From: Flavobacteriales bacterium
Lineage (GTDB): Bacteria > Bacteroidota > Bacteroidia > Flavobacteriales_F > PHOS-HE28
Assembly (NCBI GenBank): GCA_020437875.1
Contig: JAGQVR010000011.1
Location: 1 to 23,984 of the forward strand
Length of the DNA: 23,984 nucleotides
Reading direction: 5' to 3'
A program made the position numbers and the translations under genes. Each line of letters opens with the position of its first letter. The stretch's first letter is position 1. Positions 1 to 6,220 of the stretch are shown here, one piece after another. The notes beneath the pieces were generated by a model. It ran no database searches, was not told the origin of the DNA, and saw only the letters and a program-made list of their open reading frames with translations.

Positions 1-193
1 CCACCTCGACCCCTTCCCCAGAATCTCCACTCGCGTCATCGTAGTGGATCTCGTTGATGAAAACGGTCTGGGCGGAAAGGCCCGGACCATAAACGGCGAA
101 TCCTGCGGCGAGCATCCACATGGGAGCTCGACCCAAGCCTCTGAGGCCTGATCGATCGGTGCACAGGGAACGTAACGTGTCTAACATGGTCAT
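1..193 (-). CDS. Secreted lamin-tail-domain-type protein, N-terminal part
   Basis: This gene runs off the left edge of the window, so only about 64 N-terminal residues are seen. They comprise a basic stretch with several Arg, a hydrophobic segment (MWMLAAGFAVYGPGLSAQ) that looks like a signal peptide ending in A-Q, and then TVFINEIHYDDASGDSGEG. A start of mature protein of the type 'INEIHYD..S.D.GE.VE' is characteristic of lamin-tail domains in secreted Bacteroidota nucleases and adhesins. Two ATG codons, at 193 and 187, are possible starts. The function of the missing part cannot be read; such proteins often carry an endonuclease domain or a secretion tag later in the chain. The family call rests on one short motif. 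Confidence 0.7.
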   Translation of the reverse strand, partial: MTMLDTLRSLCTDRSGLRGLGRAPMWMLAAGFAVYGPGLSAQTVFINEIHYDDASGDSGEGVEV

Positions 194-251
194 AGGTTTG
201 GTTTCAGGTCGCAAGCAAGGAAAGCCACATGGCCTTCCTGTTAAGGCTCTC

Positions 252-281
252 TAAACATAATAGGATCGGTCCGTCCTTCAA
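252..281 (-). promoter_or_regulatory. Candidate promoter for the lamin-tail gene
   Basis: On the minus strand, TTG (281-279) is followed after 19 nt by TATGTTTA (259-252), one mismatch from the Bacteroidetes -7 consensus TAnnTTTG. It would give a leader of about 50 nt before the gene starting at 193. The match is imperfect and the support is pattern only. Confidence 0.3.
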
Positions 282-595
282 GGAGCCTCGCGTGGATCGT
301 GTACAACTTGTTCACAAGGCATGGCCGTTTGAATTGGACCCGCTGGGGCCTCAGGATAGCTTCGCTCGTGCTGTACGTTCTTTCGCACCAAAGGGTATCG
401 GAATGTGGAAGTGGTCGTCGCTGGTAGCGCCTTCGGGTGACGCCGGGCCTGGTAAGAGGTCATGCGGATAGACGCTCCGATCGCATGCCAGTTGTGCGAT
501 GCTCCCTGATGTCCTTTCATTCCCGGGGCTCCTGTCCAGGGTGTGTATGGAAGCCGGACAGTGCGCGTCCAAGGTCACGACCGAGGACCAGCAGG

Positions 596-634
596 AGCGG
601 GGATCGCCATTCAGGTGGTCCCCGCTTCGCTTTT
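596..634 (+). terminator. Strong hairpin followed by TTTT, terminator-like
   Basis: Bases 596-608 pair with 614-626 over 13 positions, including two G-T wobbles, around a 5-nt loop (ATTCA). TCGCTTTT follows directly. In shape it is a rho-independent terminator reading rightward, yet no convincing rightward protein gene lies upstream, which suggests it ends a non-coding transcript or read-through. Confidence 0.6.
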
Positions 635-741
635 CTACGATCTCGCGATCCAATAACATCCAATTAAAGTCCGATCAAGGGAACGATCGATCGTGGATAA
701 GTGCGCGAATGTGGATATCGAGGGAGGGGTGGACCAGCGGA

Positions 742-749
742 TAAATTTG
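742..749 (+). promoter_or_regulatory. -7 promoter element of the PhoH gene
   Basis: TAAATTTG is an exact match to the Bacteroidetes -7 element TAnnTTTG, 22 nt before the ATG at 772. I found no TTG at the expected -33 distance, so this is a partial promoter match. Confidence 0.5.
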
Positions 750-771
750 ATCCACACCGTTCATTGATCGA

Positions 772-2106
772 ATGAAGAAGAAAGACCGGAAGATCTTCGT
801 ACTGGATACTTCAGTCATCCTTTACGACCACTCGGCCATCGAGAACTTCGCAGAACACGATGTGGCCATCCCGATACAGGTACTCGAAGAACTGGACACC
901 TTCAAGAAAGGCAACGATACGATCAACTACGAGGCGCGCGAGTTCATACGCCACCTCGACGACATAGCGAAACTGGACGTCCTCTCGGACTGGCAGCCCC
1001 TCAACGGCGCCACCCACGGGAAGTTCAAGGTCGTGGCGAAACATGACCTGAACGGGGTCGACGCCACCAAGGTGTTCCAGGACGGAAAGAACGATCACCA
1101 GATCCTGAACGCCACGCTGACCATCCAGCGCCAGAACAAGGACCGCAAGGTCATCCTGGTGACCAAGGACATCGCCCTGCGCTTGAAGGCGAAGAGCCTC
1201 AACATCGTGGCGGAGGACTACCTCACCGGCAAGGTGCGCGATGTGCGGGAGAAGCTCTACACGGGCCGCACCGTGGTCGACGACTTCAGCGAGGAGAAGA
1301 TCGACGCCCTGTTCGCCCATGGCAGCGCCAGCGTGGAGGACCTTGGCATGGAGAAGCCACGGGGCAACCACTTCTTCATTCTCAAGCATAAGAAGAAGAG
1401 CATCCTGGCCAAGTACGATCCGCGCACGGGCAACGTGGACCGCGTTGAGAAGCAGAGCGTGTTCGGCATCGGACCGAAGAACGCGGAGCAGGCCCTGGCG
1501 ATGTCCGCCCTGCTCGACCCGGAGATCAAGCTCGTCACACTGCAAGGTGCTGCCGGCACGGGAAAGACGTTGCTCGCCCTGGCCTGCGCACTGGAACAAC
1601 GCCGTGAGTACCGCCAGATCTATGTCACACGGCCGGTGGTGCCCTTGAGCAACAAGGATATCGGCTACCTCCCGGGCGACATCCAGAGTAAGTTGGACCC
1701 TTACATGCAGCCTCTCTGGGACAACCTGAAGTTGATCAAGGGGCAGTTCGAGAAGCACGACAGCACGCCCAAGCGGATCGATGAGATGCTGGAGAACGAG
1801 AAGATCGCGATCGCACCCTTGGCGTACATCCGCGGCCGTAGCCTCAGCAACATCTTCTTCATCGTGGACGAGGCCCAGAACCTCACGCCGCTGGAGATCA
1901 AGACCGTGATCAGCCGCGCTGGGGAGGGCACCAAGATCGTCTTCACCGGAGACATCCACCAGATCGATACGCCCTACCTGGACACGGAGTCCAACGGCCT
2001 CAGCTACCTCATCGACAAGGCCAAGGGCGACCCGCTGTTCGCCCACATCACGCTGGAAAAAGGAGAGCGCAGTCCTTTGGCCAATCTGGCGAACGATCTG
2101 CTTTAG
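772..2106 (+). CDS. PhoH family protein with N-terminal PIN domain
   Basis: This is a 444-residue cytoplasmic protein of the PIN-PhoH type (YlaK-like), near the usual length for that architecture. The N-terminal PIN nuclease domain (about residues 8-150) opens with VLDTSVILYD, which supplies a conserved acidic residue. The C-terminal P-loop ATPase (about 240-444) has Walker A GAAGTGKT near residue 259 and Walker B FFIVDEAQN near 361. Family members are ATP-dependent RNA-acting proteins (helicase plus ribonuclease) linked to RNA turnover or toxin-antitoxin behaviour; the precise target here is unknown. The ATG at 772 is followed by a Lys-rich start (MKKKDRKIFVLD) typical of the family. It is a single-gene unit with a promoter box upstream and a terminator immediately downstream. 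Confidence 0.95.
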   Translation: MKKKDRKIFVLDTSVILYDHSAIENFAEHDVAIPIQVLEELDTFKKGNDTINYEAREFIRHLDDIAKLDVLSDWQPLNGATHGKFKVVAKHDLNGVDATKVFQDGKNDHQILNATLTIQRQNKDRKVILVTKDIALRLKAKSLNIVAEDYLTGKVRDVREKLYTGRTVVDDFSEEKIDALFAHGSASVEDLGMEKPRGNHFFILKHKKKSILAKYDPRTGNVDRVEKQSVFGIGPKNAEQALAMSALLDPEIKLVTLQGAAGTGKTLLALACALEQRREYRQIYVTRPVVPLSNKDIGYLPGDIQSKLDPYMQPLWDNLKLIKGQFEKHDSTPKRIDEMLENEKIAIAPLAYIRGRSLSNIFFIVDEAQNLTPLEIKTVISRAGEGTKIVFTGDIHQIDTPYLDTESNGLSYLIDKAKGDPLFAHITLEKGERSPLANLANDLL

Positions 2107-2126
2107 AAAAGGGCGGCCCGAACATC

Positions 2127-2166
2127 AAGCCCTGGATCCGATCGGATCCAGGGCTTGGTCATTTTG
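2127..2166 (+). terminator. Perfect palindromic terminator after the PhoH gene
   Basis: Bases 2127-2156 form a perfect 30-bp inverted repeat (15 bp per arm, AAGCCCTGGATCCGA on the left) centred on GATC. It is followed by GGTCATTTTG. It lies 20 bp after the PhoH stop codon. The arms have no spacer, so about two central base pairs must open to form the loop. Confidence 0.8.
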
Positions 2167-2227
2167 TCCCATCAGAAGAGCCGGACGAGCAGATTGCCTG
2201 AAGGCTGTGCACTCAGGGATCGTTCGC

Positions 2228-2617
2228 TCAGAAGAGCTCGGCCACTTCGATGAACTCGAAGTCGAGGTGGAAAAGGCTCTCATAATCCTTGCCGGTCTCG
2301 GCCATCTCCTCATCGCCGGTCTCAAAGTGCCAGTTCACCTTCACCGCACGGCCCTCGGCCGTTGCGGCATCCAGTCGGGAGAAGATGTTGTAGATGTGCT
2401 TGCTAGAGCTGGTGTCCAGGTAATCGAGCCGCATGTTCACGGTCGTCTCCCGGCCTGCCCTCGAGAGGTACTCATCGAGCCAGTTGTATACGCGGGAGTA
2501 GAAGAGCTCGCTGTTCGGTGGAAGCGACCGGCCGATGAACTCCATGATGCCGTTGTCCACATCGAGGTCCACTTGGGGTGAGTTCTCCGTGCGATCGATG
2601 TGGTAAAGCGTGGCCAT
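2228..2617 (-). CDS. SiaC-like DUF1987 phosphoprotein
   Basis: This 129-residue protein matches the DUF1987/SiaC family. In Pseudomonas aeruginosa, SiaC is a small regulator whose Thr in a Y-L-N-T-S-S motif is phosphorylated by SiaB and dephosphorylated by SiaA, and which binds a diguanylate cyclase. Here the equivalent motif is DYLDTSSSKH, with the Thr at residue 69. The start MATLYHIDRTENSP at 2617 fits the family N-terminus; an in-frame ATG at 2647 would add 10 residues (MSTFGETRRT). The C-terminus is acidic and hydrophobic (FHLDFEFIEVAELF). No SiaA phosphatase, SiaB kinase or GGDEF gene is in the window, so its partners must be encoded elsewhere. The family call is good; a role in c-di-GMP or biofilm signalling is inferred. 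Confidence 0.85.
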   Translation of the reverse strand: MATLYHIDRTENSPQVDLDVDNGIMEFIGRSLPPNSELFYSRVYNWLDEYLSRAGRETTVNMRLDYLDTSSSKHIYNIFSRLDAATAEGRAVKVNWHFETGDEEMAETGKDYESLFHLDFEFIEVAELF

Positions 2618-2703
2618 GGTCCGTCGGGTTTCCCCAAAGGTGGACATGGCAGTTGGTCGTCCTGGCGCGTGGACCGGAACAAGGATCAACAGCTGATGTT
2701 GAA

Positions 2704-2732
2704 AAATGAGAAGGCCGGGAGTTCCCGGCCTT
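2704..2732 (-). terminator. Terminator of the secreted-protein cassette
   Basis: Read on the minus strand, AAGGCCGGGA pairs perfectly with TCCCGGCCTT (10 bp, 2-nt spacer, 2732-2711) and is followed by CTCATTTTTC. It lies 20 bp past the stop of the last gene in the leftward cassette (2752-4153) and separates it from the SiaC-like gene. Confidence 0.85.
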
Positions 2733-2751
2733 GTTGATGGAGCTGCGGTTG

Positions 2752-3162
2752 TCAGCGTGACCGATATTCGGTCAGGATCTCCTGATCACTGGGGAGCAGG
2801 ATCTCGGTATCATTCACCCGCCGGACCCAATACATGTACTTGCCTGTGCCCTTGCAGGCATAGGCGGTCATGCTTTCCCTTGCGCCCAGTGCCTTGATCG
2901 GGAAGGTCCTCCAGGTCCCGTTCTCCTCCTGCATGGCCACCTTCACCTCGATCATATCGGAGCAGGCGTTCTGCAGGTCGATCTGGTAGGTGCCACTGAA
3001 GTCGCGTTTGTAACTCTCCTTGTAGTACTCGCACCGCTCGCACGGCGCGCCCCAACGACTGGCCGTCTTTGTAAGGCAGTCCGCGTAGCTCTGGTCCTGG
3101 GCTCCTGCCCAGAAGGCCACGAGCAGGAGGATGATCAACACGATGGTCTTCTTCAAGTTCAT
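2752..3162 (-). CDS. Small secreted Cys-containing protein, unknown function
   Basis: This 136-residue protein has a clear signal peptide (MNLKKTIVLIILLLVAFWAGAQ) ending at A-Q, followed by a mature domain of about 115 residues. Cysteines occur in LTKTAS-flanked and PCERCEYY contexts, plus NACSDM and AYACKG, suggesting disulfides or a small all-beta fold. I do not recognise the family. The start at 3162 is chosen because its ATG overlaps the TGA of the upstream TPR gene (ATGA), which indicates translational coupling; an ATG two codons earlier (3168) is also possible. It is the last gene of a three-gene cassette and is followed by a strong terminator. It probably acts in the periplasm or outside the cell. 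Confidence 0.75.
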   Translation of the reverse strand: MNLKKTIVLIILLLVAFWAGAQDQSYADCLTKTASRWGAPCERCEYYKESYKRDFSGTYQIDLQNACSDMIEVKVAMQEENGTWRTFPIKALGARESMTAYACKGTGKYMYWVRRVNDTEILLPSDQEILTEYRSR

Positions 3163-3692
3163 TTGCAACGATTGTTCGTCAGGATGATCTTGGCTTCGGC
3201 GTTACCCATCCGCTTGCTGGTGTTCCAATCCTTGCAGGCACCCGCCTGATCACCGGTGGCCTTGCGGGCCCAGCCGCGGTTGTTGTACGCCTCCTCGTTC
3301 TTCGGGTCCAGGGATAGGACCTTATTGAAGTCGGCGATGGCCAGGTCGTGCTGCCCCAGCTTGCTGTACGCGCTACCCCGGCTCGTGTACGCCCAGGTAT
3401 GATCTTCCTTGGTGGCGATCACCGCGCTGAAGTCGACAACGGCCTTGTCATACTGCTTCAATAGGCTGTGGCAGAAGCCTCGCTGGAGATGTGCATTAAG
3501 ATGTCCGTGGTCATTGTCGATAACACGGGTGAACAGGGAGATCGCTCTGGCATGATCGCCTGCCCGGTACGCTCGTTCTCCTTCCTCGTACCAGGTCGTG
3601 ACCTCATTCGGGCTGGTGCTATCGGCCAGGTATTGGGCCGTGCCCGTGGTGCACAGGAAGAACGCAACGAAAGAAAGGGCGGGAGTTCTCAT
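3159..3692 (-). CDS. Secreted TPR-repeat protein
   Basis: This 177-residue protein has a signal peptide (MRTPALSFVAFFLCTTGTAQ) followed by about three to four tetratricopeptide repeats. The repeats are visible as W-Y-E-E-G-E-R-A-Y, AHLQRGFCHSLLKQYDKA, AYTSRGSAYSKLGQHDLA and AYNNRGWARKATGDQAGA, with the usual G/Y/A/A/P spacing. TPR domains are protein-binding scaffolds, so this is probably a periplasmic partner protein for its neighbours rather than an enzyme. It overlaps the genes on both sides by 4 bp (ATGA), so all three are likely co-translated. The C-terminus is basic (NNRCK). The signal peptide and TPR assignment are confident; the biological role is unknown. Confidence 0.88.
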   Translation of the reverse strand: MRTPALSFVAFFLCTTGTAQYLADSTSPNEVTTWYEEGERAYRAGDHARAISLFTRVIDNDHGHLNAHLQRGFCHSLLKQYDKAVVDFSAVIATKEDHTWAYTSRGSAYSKLGQHDLAIADFNKVLSLDPKNEEAYNNRGWARKATGDQAGACKDWNTSKRMGNAEAKIILTNNRCK

Positions 3693-4153
3693 CGGCCGTT
3701 CATACGTAAGGGCTTCGACGGGGTTCCGTTCGCGGCCTGATCATTTCCATTCTGGGCGGCCTCCACCCATTCGCGAAGGAGTACGGTGGCGGCGGAGCCA
3801 TCCGGATCATCGGCCGGCCTTGGGATCGTGACCCGACTGGTCAGCCGGACCACGTCCAACTTGAAGATCTCCTTGGTGATGCATTGCGCCCGATCCGGTA
3901 GGCATTTGAGCACCAGACCGCCCTCATCCGTTGAATAGGCGATGGCTTCCGGATCCAGGTCCATGGGATCCACTATGTCCTGCCGGATGCGTTCACCCTG
4001 ATCATGGATGTCGATGACCAGGCGTTGATGCTTGTCCGTCCGGAAGGTCACGACCGGTGAGAACCGTTCGTTCAATCGATCCGACGGTGGCGTCTGGGCG
4101 TTGGACCCATTGCACAGGATGACGAGCGACAGGAGAAGGAAGGTCCTATACAT
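3689..4153 (-). CDS. Secreted hypothetical protein, first gene of the cassette
   Basis: This 154-residue protein has a signal peptide (MYRTFLLLSLVILCNGSNAQ) and a mature region without a family I can name. The mature part contains alternating hydrophobic strands (FSPVVTFRTDK, LVIDIHDQGERI, GLVLKCLPD, FKLDVVRLTSRVTI), which suggests a beta-rich domain. It has two Cys close together (KCLPDRAQCIT) and an Asn/Gly-rich tail. The first ATG is at 4153; upstream in-frame codons are TTG. It shares a short intergenic region (4154-4210) with the divergent coiled-coil gene, so the two units may share control. No clear -7/-33 pair is visible there. Confidence 0.75.
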   Translation of the reverse strand: MYRTFLLLSLVILCNGSNAQTPPSDRLNERFSPVVTFRTDKHQRLVIDIHDQGERIRQDIVDPMDLDPEAIAYSTDEGGLVLKCLPDRAQCITKEIFKLDVVRLTSRVTIPRPADDPDGSAATVLLREWVEAAQNGNDQAANGTPSKPLRMNGR

Positions 4154-4210
4154 GGGCAACAATCGAGGGCCCTGTTACGTACACCGGGAGCAACAAGTTC
4201 CCAACGGACC

Positions 4211-5374
4211 ATGCACGAATCGTCCAGGCATACCTGGCGCCAATTACTCCTACTGGCCACCGTCATCCTTCCCGCGTTCACATGGGCGCAGGGTCGATTC
4301 ACCGTGAATGGTCGGTTGAAGATCGAGGCGGGCGATCTTTCCGGGACCAGGGCAGTGGTGATGAAGGATGGGGTGAAGGAGCGTACCCTTACTGACGGAC
4401 TTAACAAGTTCTCCCTCGACCTGGAGATCGGGCACAACTACATCGTGTCGTTCGAGAAGGATGGTTACGTGGCGAAGAAGATCTCCTTCAACACCCACGC
4501 GCCTGCAGAGGCGGCGGCAGCTGGTTTCACCCCGTTCGATTTCGCCGTATCCCTTTTCAAGCAGTACGATGACATCAACATCGTCGTTTTCAACCAGCCG
4601 GTGGGCATGATCCGCTATGATGATAAGACGGGCGACTTCGACTATGACACGGACTACACGAAGTCGATCCAATCGCAGCTGCAGGAAGTGTTGACGAAAG
4701 TGGAGCAGAAGCAGAAGGACGAGGAGGTAAACGCGAAGGCCAAGGCGAAGGCCGATGCCGAGGCCCAGAAGCAGGCCGCCGCAAAGGCCAAACAGGAGGC
4801 GGAAGCCCAGAAGCAGGCAGAGGCCAAAGCGAAGGCCGAAGCCGAGGCGTCCGCGCGCGCGGCACAGGCCAAAGCGAAGGCGGAAGAGGAGGAGGCCAGG
4901 AATGCCGCGAAGGCGGAGGTCAAGCCGGAACCGGAGGTCAAGGCAGAACAGCCCGTGCGACCGGCACCGCGCGTGGAGCGAAAGGTCGCTCCTCCGCCCG
5001 TCCAGCACAATGCGCTTACGAGTCAGGCGCAGGCCGGGCAGGACGACCGCCGGTCGACCACGCCGATCGTGCAGGAGGAGGTGTCGCGGATGGAACGTGC
5101 CGTGTTGAACAGCAAGGAGGACATCCGACCGGAACTGACCGAGGAAGTGGCCAACGTAGTGATGGACCAACAGACCCTGGTGGAGCCGAACCGGGTCACC
5201 ATGATCGTCACCGTGCGGGTCGGCCCAGAAGTGGACGAATACCGGAAAGTGACCCACAAGTGGGGTGGCCAGTACTACTTCAAGAATGGGCTCACGTGCA
5301 CCCAGGAGGTGTATCAGCGCGGCATCCAGGCCGATCAACTCGCCCATGGCGATCCGCGCAGCAAGCTCGATTAG
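4211..5374 (+). CDS. Secreted protein with TolA-like Ala/Lys/Glu helical region
   Basis: This 387-residue protein has a long basic N-terminus and signal peptide ending at TWAQ (about residue 27). A beta-sandwich-like N-terminal domain of about 100 residues (FTVNGRLKIEAGDLSGTRAV, IVSFEKDGYVAKKISFNT) resembles the carboxypeptidase-regulatory or SprB-type repeats common in Bacteroidota exoproteins. Residues about 155-250 form a highly charged A/K/E/Q helix with a 14-residue direct repeat (AEAQKQAAAKAKQE, then AEAQKQAEAKAKAE), like the TolA domain II spacer. A Pro-rich linker and a compact C-terminal domain (MIVTVRVGPEVDEYRK, HKWGGQYYFKNGLTC) follow. It probably spans the periplasm or cell surface. 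I cannot name the family. The Ala/Lys-rich composition creates large spurious frames on both strands. Confidence 0.85.
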   Translation: MHESSRHTWRQLLLLATVILPAFTWAQGRFTVNGRLKIEAGDLSGTRAVVMKDGVKERTLTDGLNKFSLDLEIGHNYIVSFEKDGYVAKKISFNTHAPAEAAAAGFTPFDFAVSLFKQYDDINIVVFNQPVGMIRYDDKTGDFDYDTDYTKSIQSQLQEVLTKVEQKQKDEEVNAKAKAKADAEAQKQAAAKAKQEAEAQKQAEAKAKAEAEASARAAQAKAKAEEEEARNAAKAEVKPEPEVKAEQPVRPAPRVERKVAPPPVQHNALTSQAQAGQDDRRSTTPIVQEEVSRMERAVLNSKEDIRPELTEEVANVVMDQQTLVEPNRVTMIVTVRVGPEVDEYRKVTHKWGGQYYFKNGLTCTQEVYQRGIQADQLAHGDPRSKLD

Positions 5375-5410
5375 CGCTCATTCCTTCATTGGTGGGCCTA
5401 CCTTTCCAGC

Positions 5411-5845
5411 ATGCCCTATGTACGCGATGGTCGTTCGCCGGTTCCCCGTGATCCGCGAATAAGTGCGACCATGAGCCGCATCCGTGCCAAGAACACCGGT
5501 CCGGAGCTCATGGCACGCGCGGCATTGCGGCGGGCCGGTTCCATCGGATACAGACTGCACTACAAAAAGGTCCCGGGCCGTCCGGACATAGCCTTCGTGG
5601 GCCGTCGGGTGGCCGTGTTCGTGCATGGTTGCTTCTGGCACGGGTGCCCCTATTGCAGGCCACGAACACCAAAGAACAACTCGTCGTTCTGGCAGCAGAA
5701 GATCACCACCAACAAAGCACGTGATGCGCGTAAGACGGCCGCCTTGCGGAAGGCCGGCTGGAAGGTGTTCACCGTGTGGGAATGCCGCTTACGTCGTTCC
5801 CCGGAACGGGCCATGGCTCGGGTGATCACGGCGTTGGACCGGTGA
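5411..5845 (+). CDS. vsr: Very short patch repair (Vsr) DNA mismatch endonuclease
   Basis: This 144-residue protein fits the Vsr family, which nicks DNA 5' of the T in T:G mismatches produced by deamination of 5-methylcytosine. The motif MSRIRAKNTGPE near residue 21, the catalytic Asp in PGRPDIAF (D59), HGCFWHGCPYC (H72, H77 and the Zn-binding Cys), the FWQQKI block and the VWECRLR C-terminal motif all match the known enzyme in order. The N-terminus is about 20 residues longer than in E. coli Vsr. Family members normally accompany a C5-cytosine methylase; none lies in this window, so it is an apparent orphan here. Its TGA directly abuts the stop of the convergent downstream gene (TGATCA across the junction). 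Confidence 0.95.
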   Translation: MPYVRDGRSPVPRDPRISATMSRIRAKNTGPELMARAALRRAGSIGYRLHYKKVPGRPDIAFVGRRVAVFVHGCFWHGCPYCRPRTPKNNSSFWQQKITTNKARDARKTAALRKAGWKVFTVWECRLRRSPERAMARVITALDR

Positions 5846-6163
5846 TCATTTCCTTCCCAGAAGACGACCGAAGAAGCGCTTCTCGAAGGCCCAGAAGAAT
5901 CGGAACTGACCGAACAACGCTCCATAGATGAGCAGGAACACGTTGTAGACCGGCAGGATGAGGATATAGTAGAGCACCGTGAAGATCACGGGCTGCTCCC
6001 CATCACCGGCGAAGAAGGCCACGACCGGACGTTTGAGTAGGAGGACCGTTGTTCCCGTGCAGGCGAAGACCAGGAGGATGACGATGACCCGCCAGGGACC
6101 AACGCCCCAGCGGTCGCCGAGGCGCTTCATCCAGCCACGTTGTCGGTGATCTCGTTCATCCAT
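5846..6163 (-). CDS. Small membrane protein, DUF6787-like
   Basis: This 105-residue protein has a basic N-terminus (MDERDHRQRGWMKRLGDRW), a first hydrophobic segment (VIVILLVFACTGTTVLLL), and a second longer one (FTVLYYILILPVYNVFLLIY). A conserved-looking end GQFRFFWAFEKRFFGRLLG follows. The W-M-K-R-L..RW and FGQFRFF motifs match the small Bacteroidota inner-membrane family I know as DUF6787; its function is unknown. The ATG at 6163 is preferred because the family begins near the W-M-K-R motif; an in-frame start at 6202 would add 13 residues. It lies 57 bp downstream of the PD40 lipoprotein gene on the same strand and may be co-transcribed with it. Confidence 0.75.
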   Translation of the reverse strand: MDERDHRQRGWMKRLGDRWGVGPWRVIVILLVFACTGTTVLLLKRPVVAFFAGDGEQPVIFTVLYYILILPVYNVFLLIYGALFGQFRFFWAFEKRFFGRLLGRK

Positions 6164-6220
6164 GGCGCCTCTCTCCCAAAGGAATGGGCGCGAAGATCGC
6201 ATACGAATGAACTATCGGGC

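Larger units (their letters stand above)
194..771. other. Long gap without a confident protein gene
   Basis: Several small open frames exist on both strands here, but none has a recognisable protein, a supported start or a neighbour relationship, so I do not call them. The stretch holds a candidate promoter for the leftward gene, a strong hairpin with a T tract at 596-634 and a -7-like box for the PhoH gene at 742. A pairable segment just upstream of the hairpin (GCTCCTG near 522-530 against CAGGAGC at 592-598) makes a structured small RNA possible. I could not match it to tmRNA, RNase P RNA or SRP RNA by their hallmark motifs. Confidence 0.5.

Noticed and set aside
229..744. Several small frames on both strands in the left gap
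   Set aside because: Overlapping, mutually exclusive and Arg/Pro/Ser-rich, with no start signal or family match; treated as non-coding.
811..2046. 411-residue minus-strand open frame opposite phoH
   Set aside because: It is a codon-bias shadow of the PhoH gene, with repetitive L/V/H/D composition and no motif.
4250..5347. 365-residue minus-strand open frame opposite the coiled-coil gene
   Set aside because: Low-complexity Leu/Arg/Gly repeats come from the Ala/Lys/Glu codons of the real gene.
4211..5374. Naming the coiled-coil protein TolA
   Set aside because: The A/K/E helix is similar in composition only; there is no N-terminal TolQR-binding membrane anchor and no tol genes are nearby.
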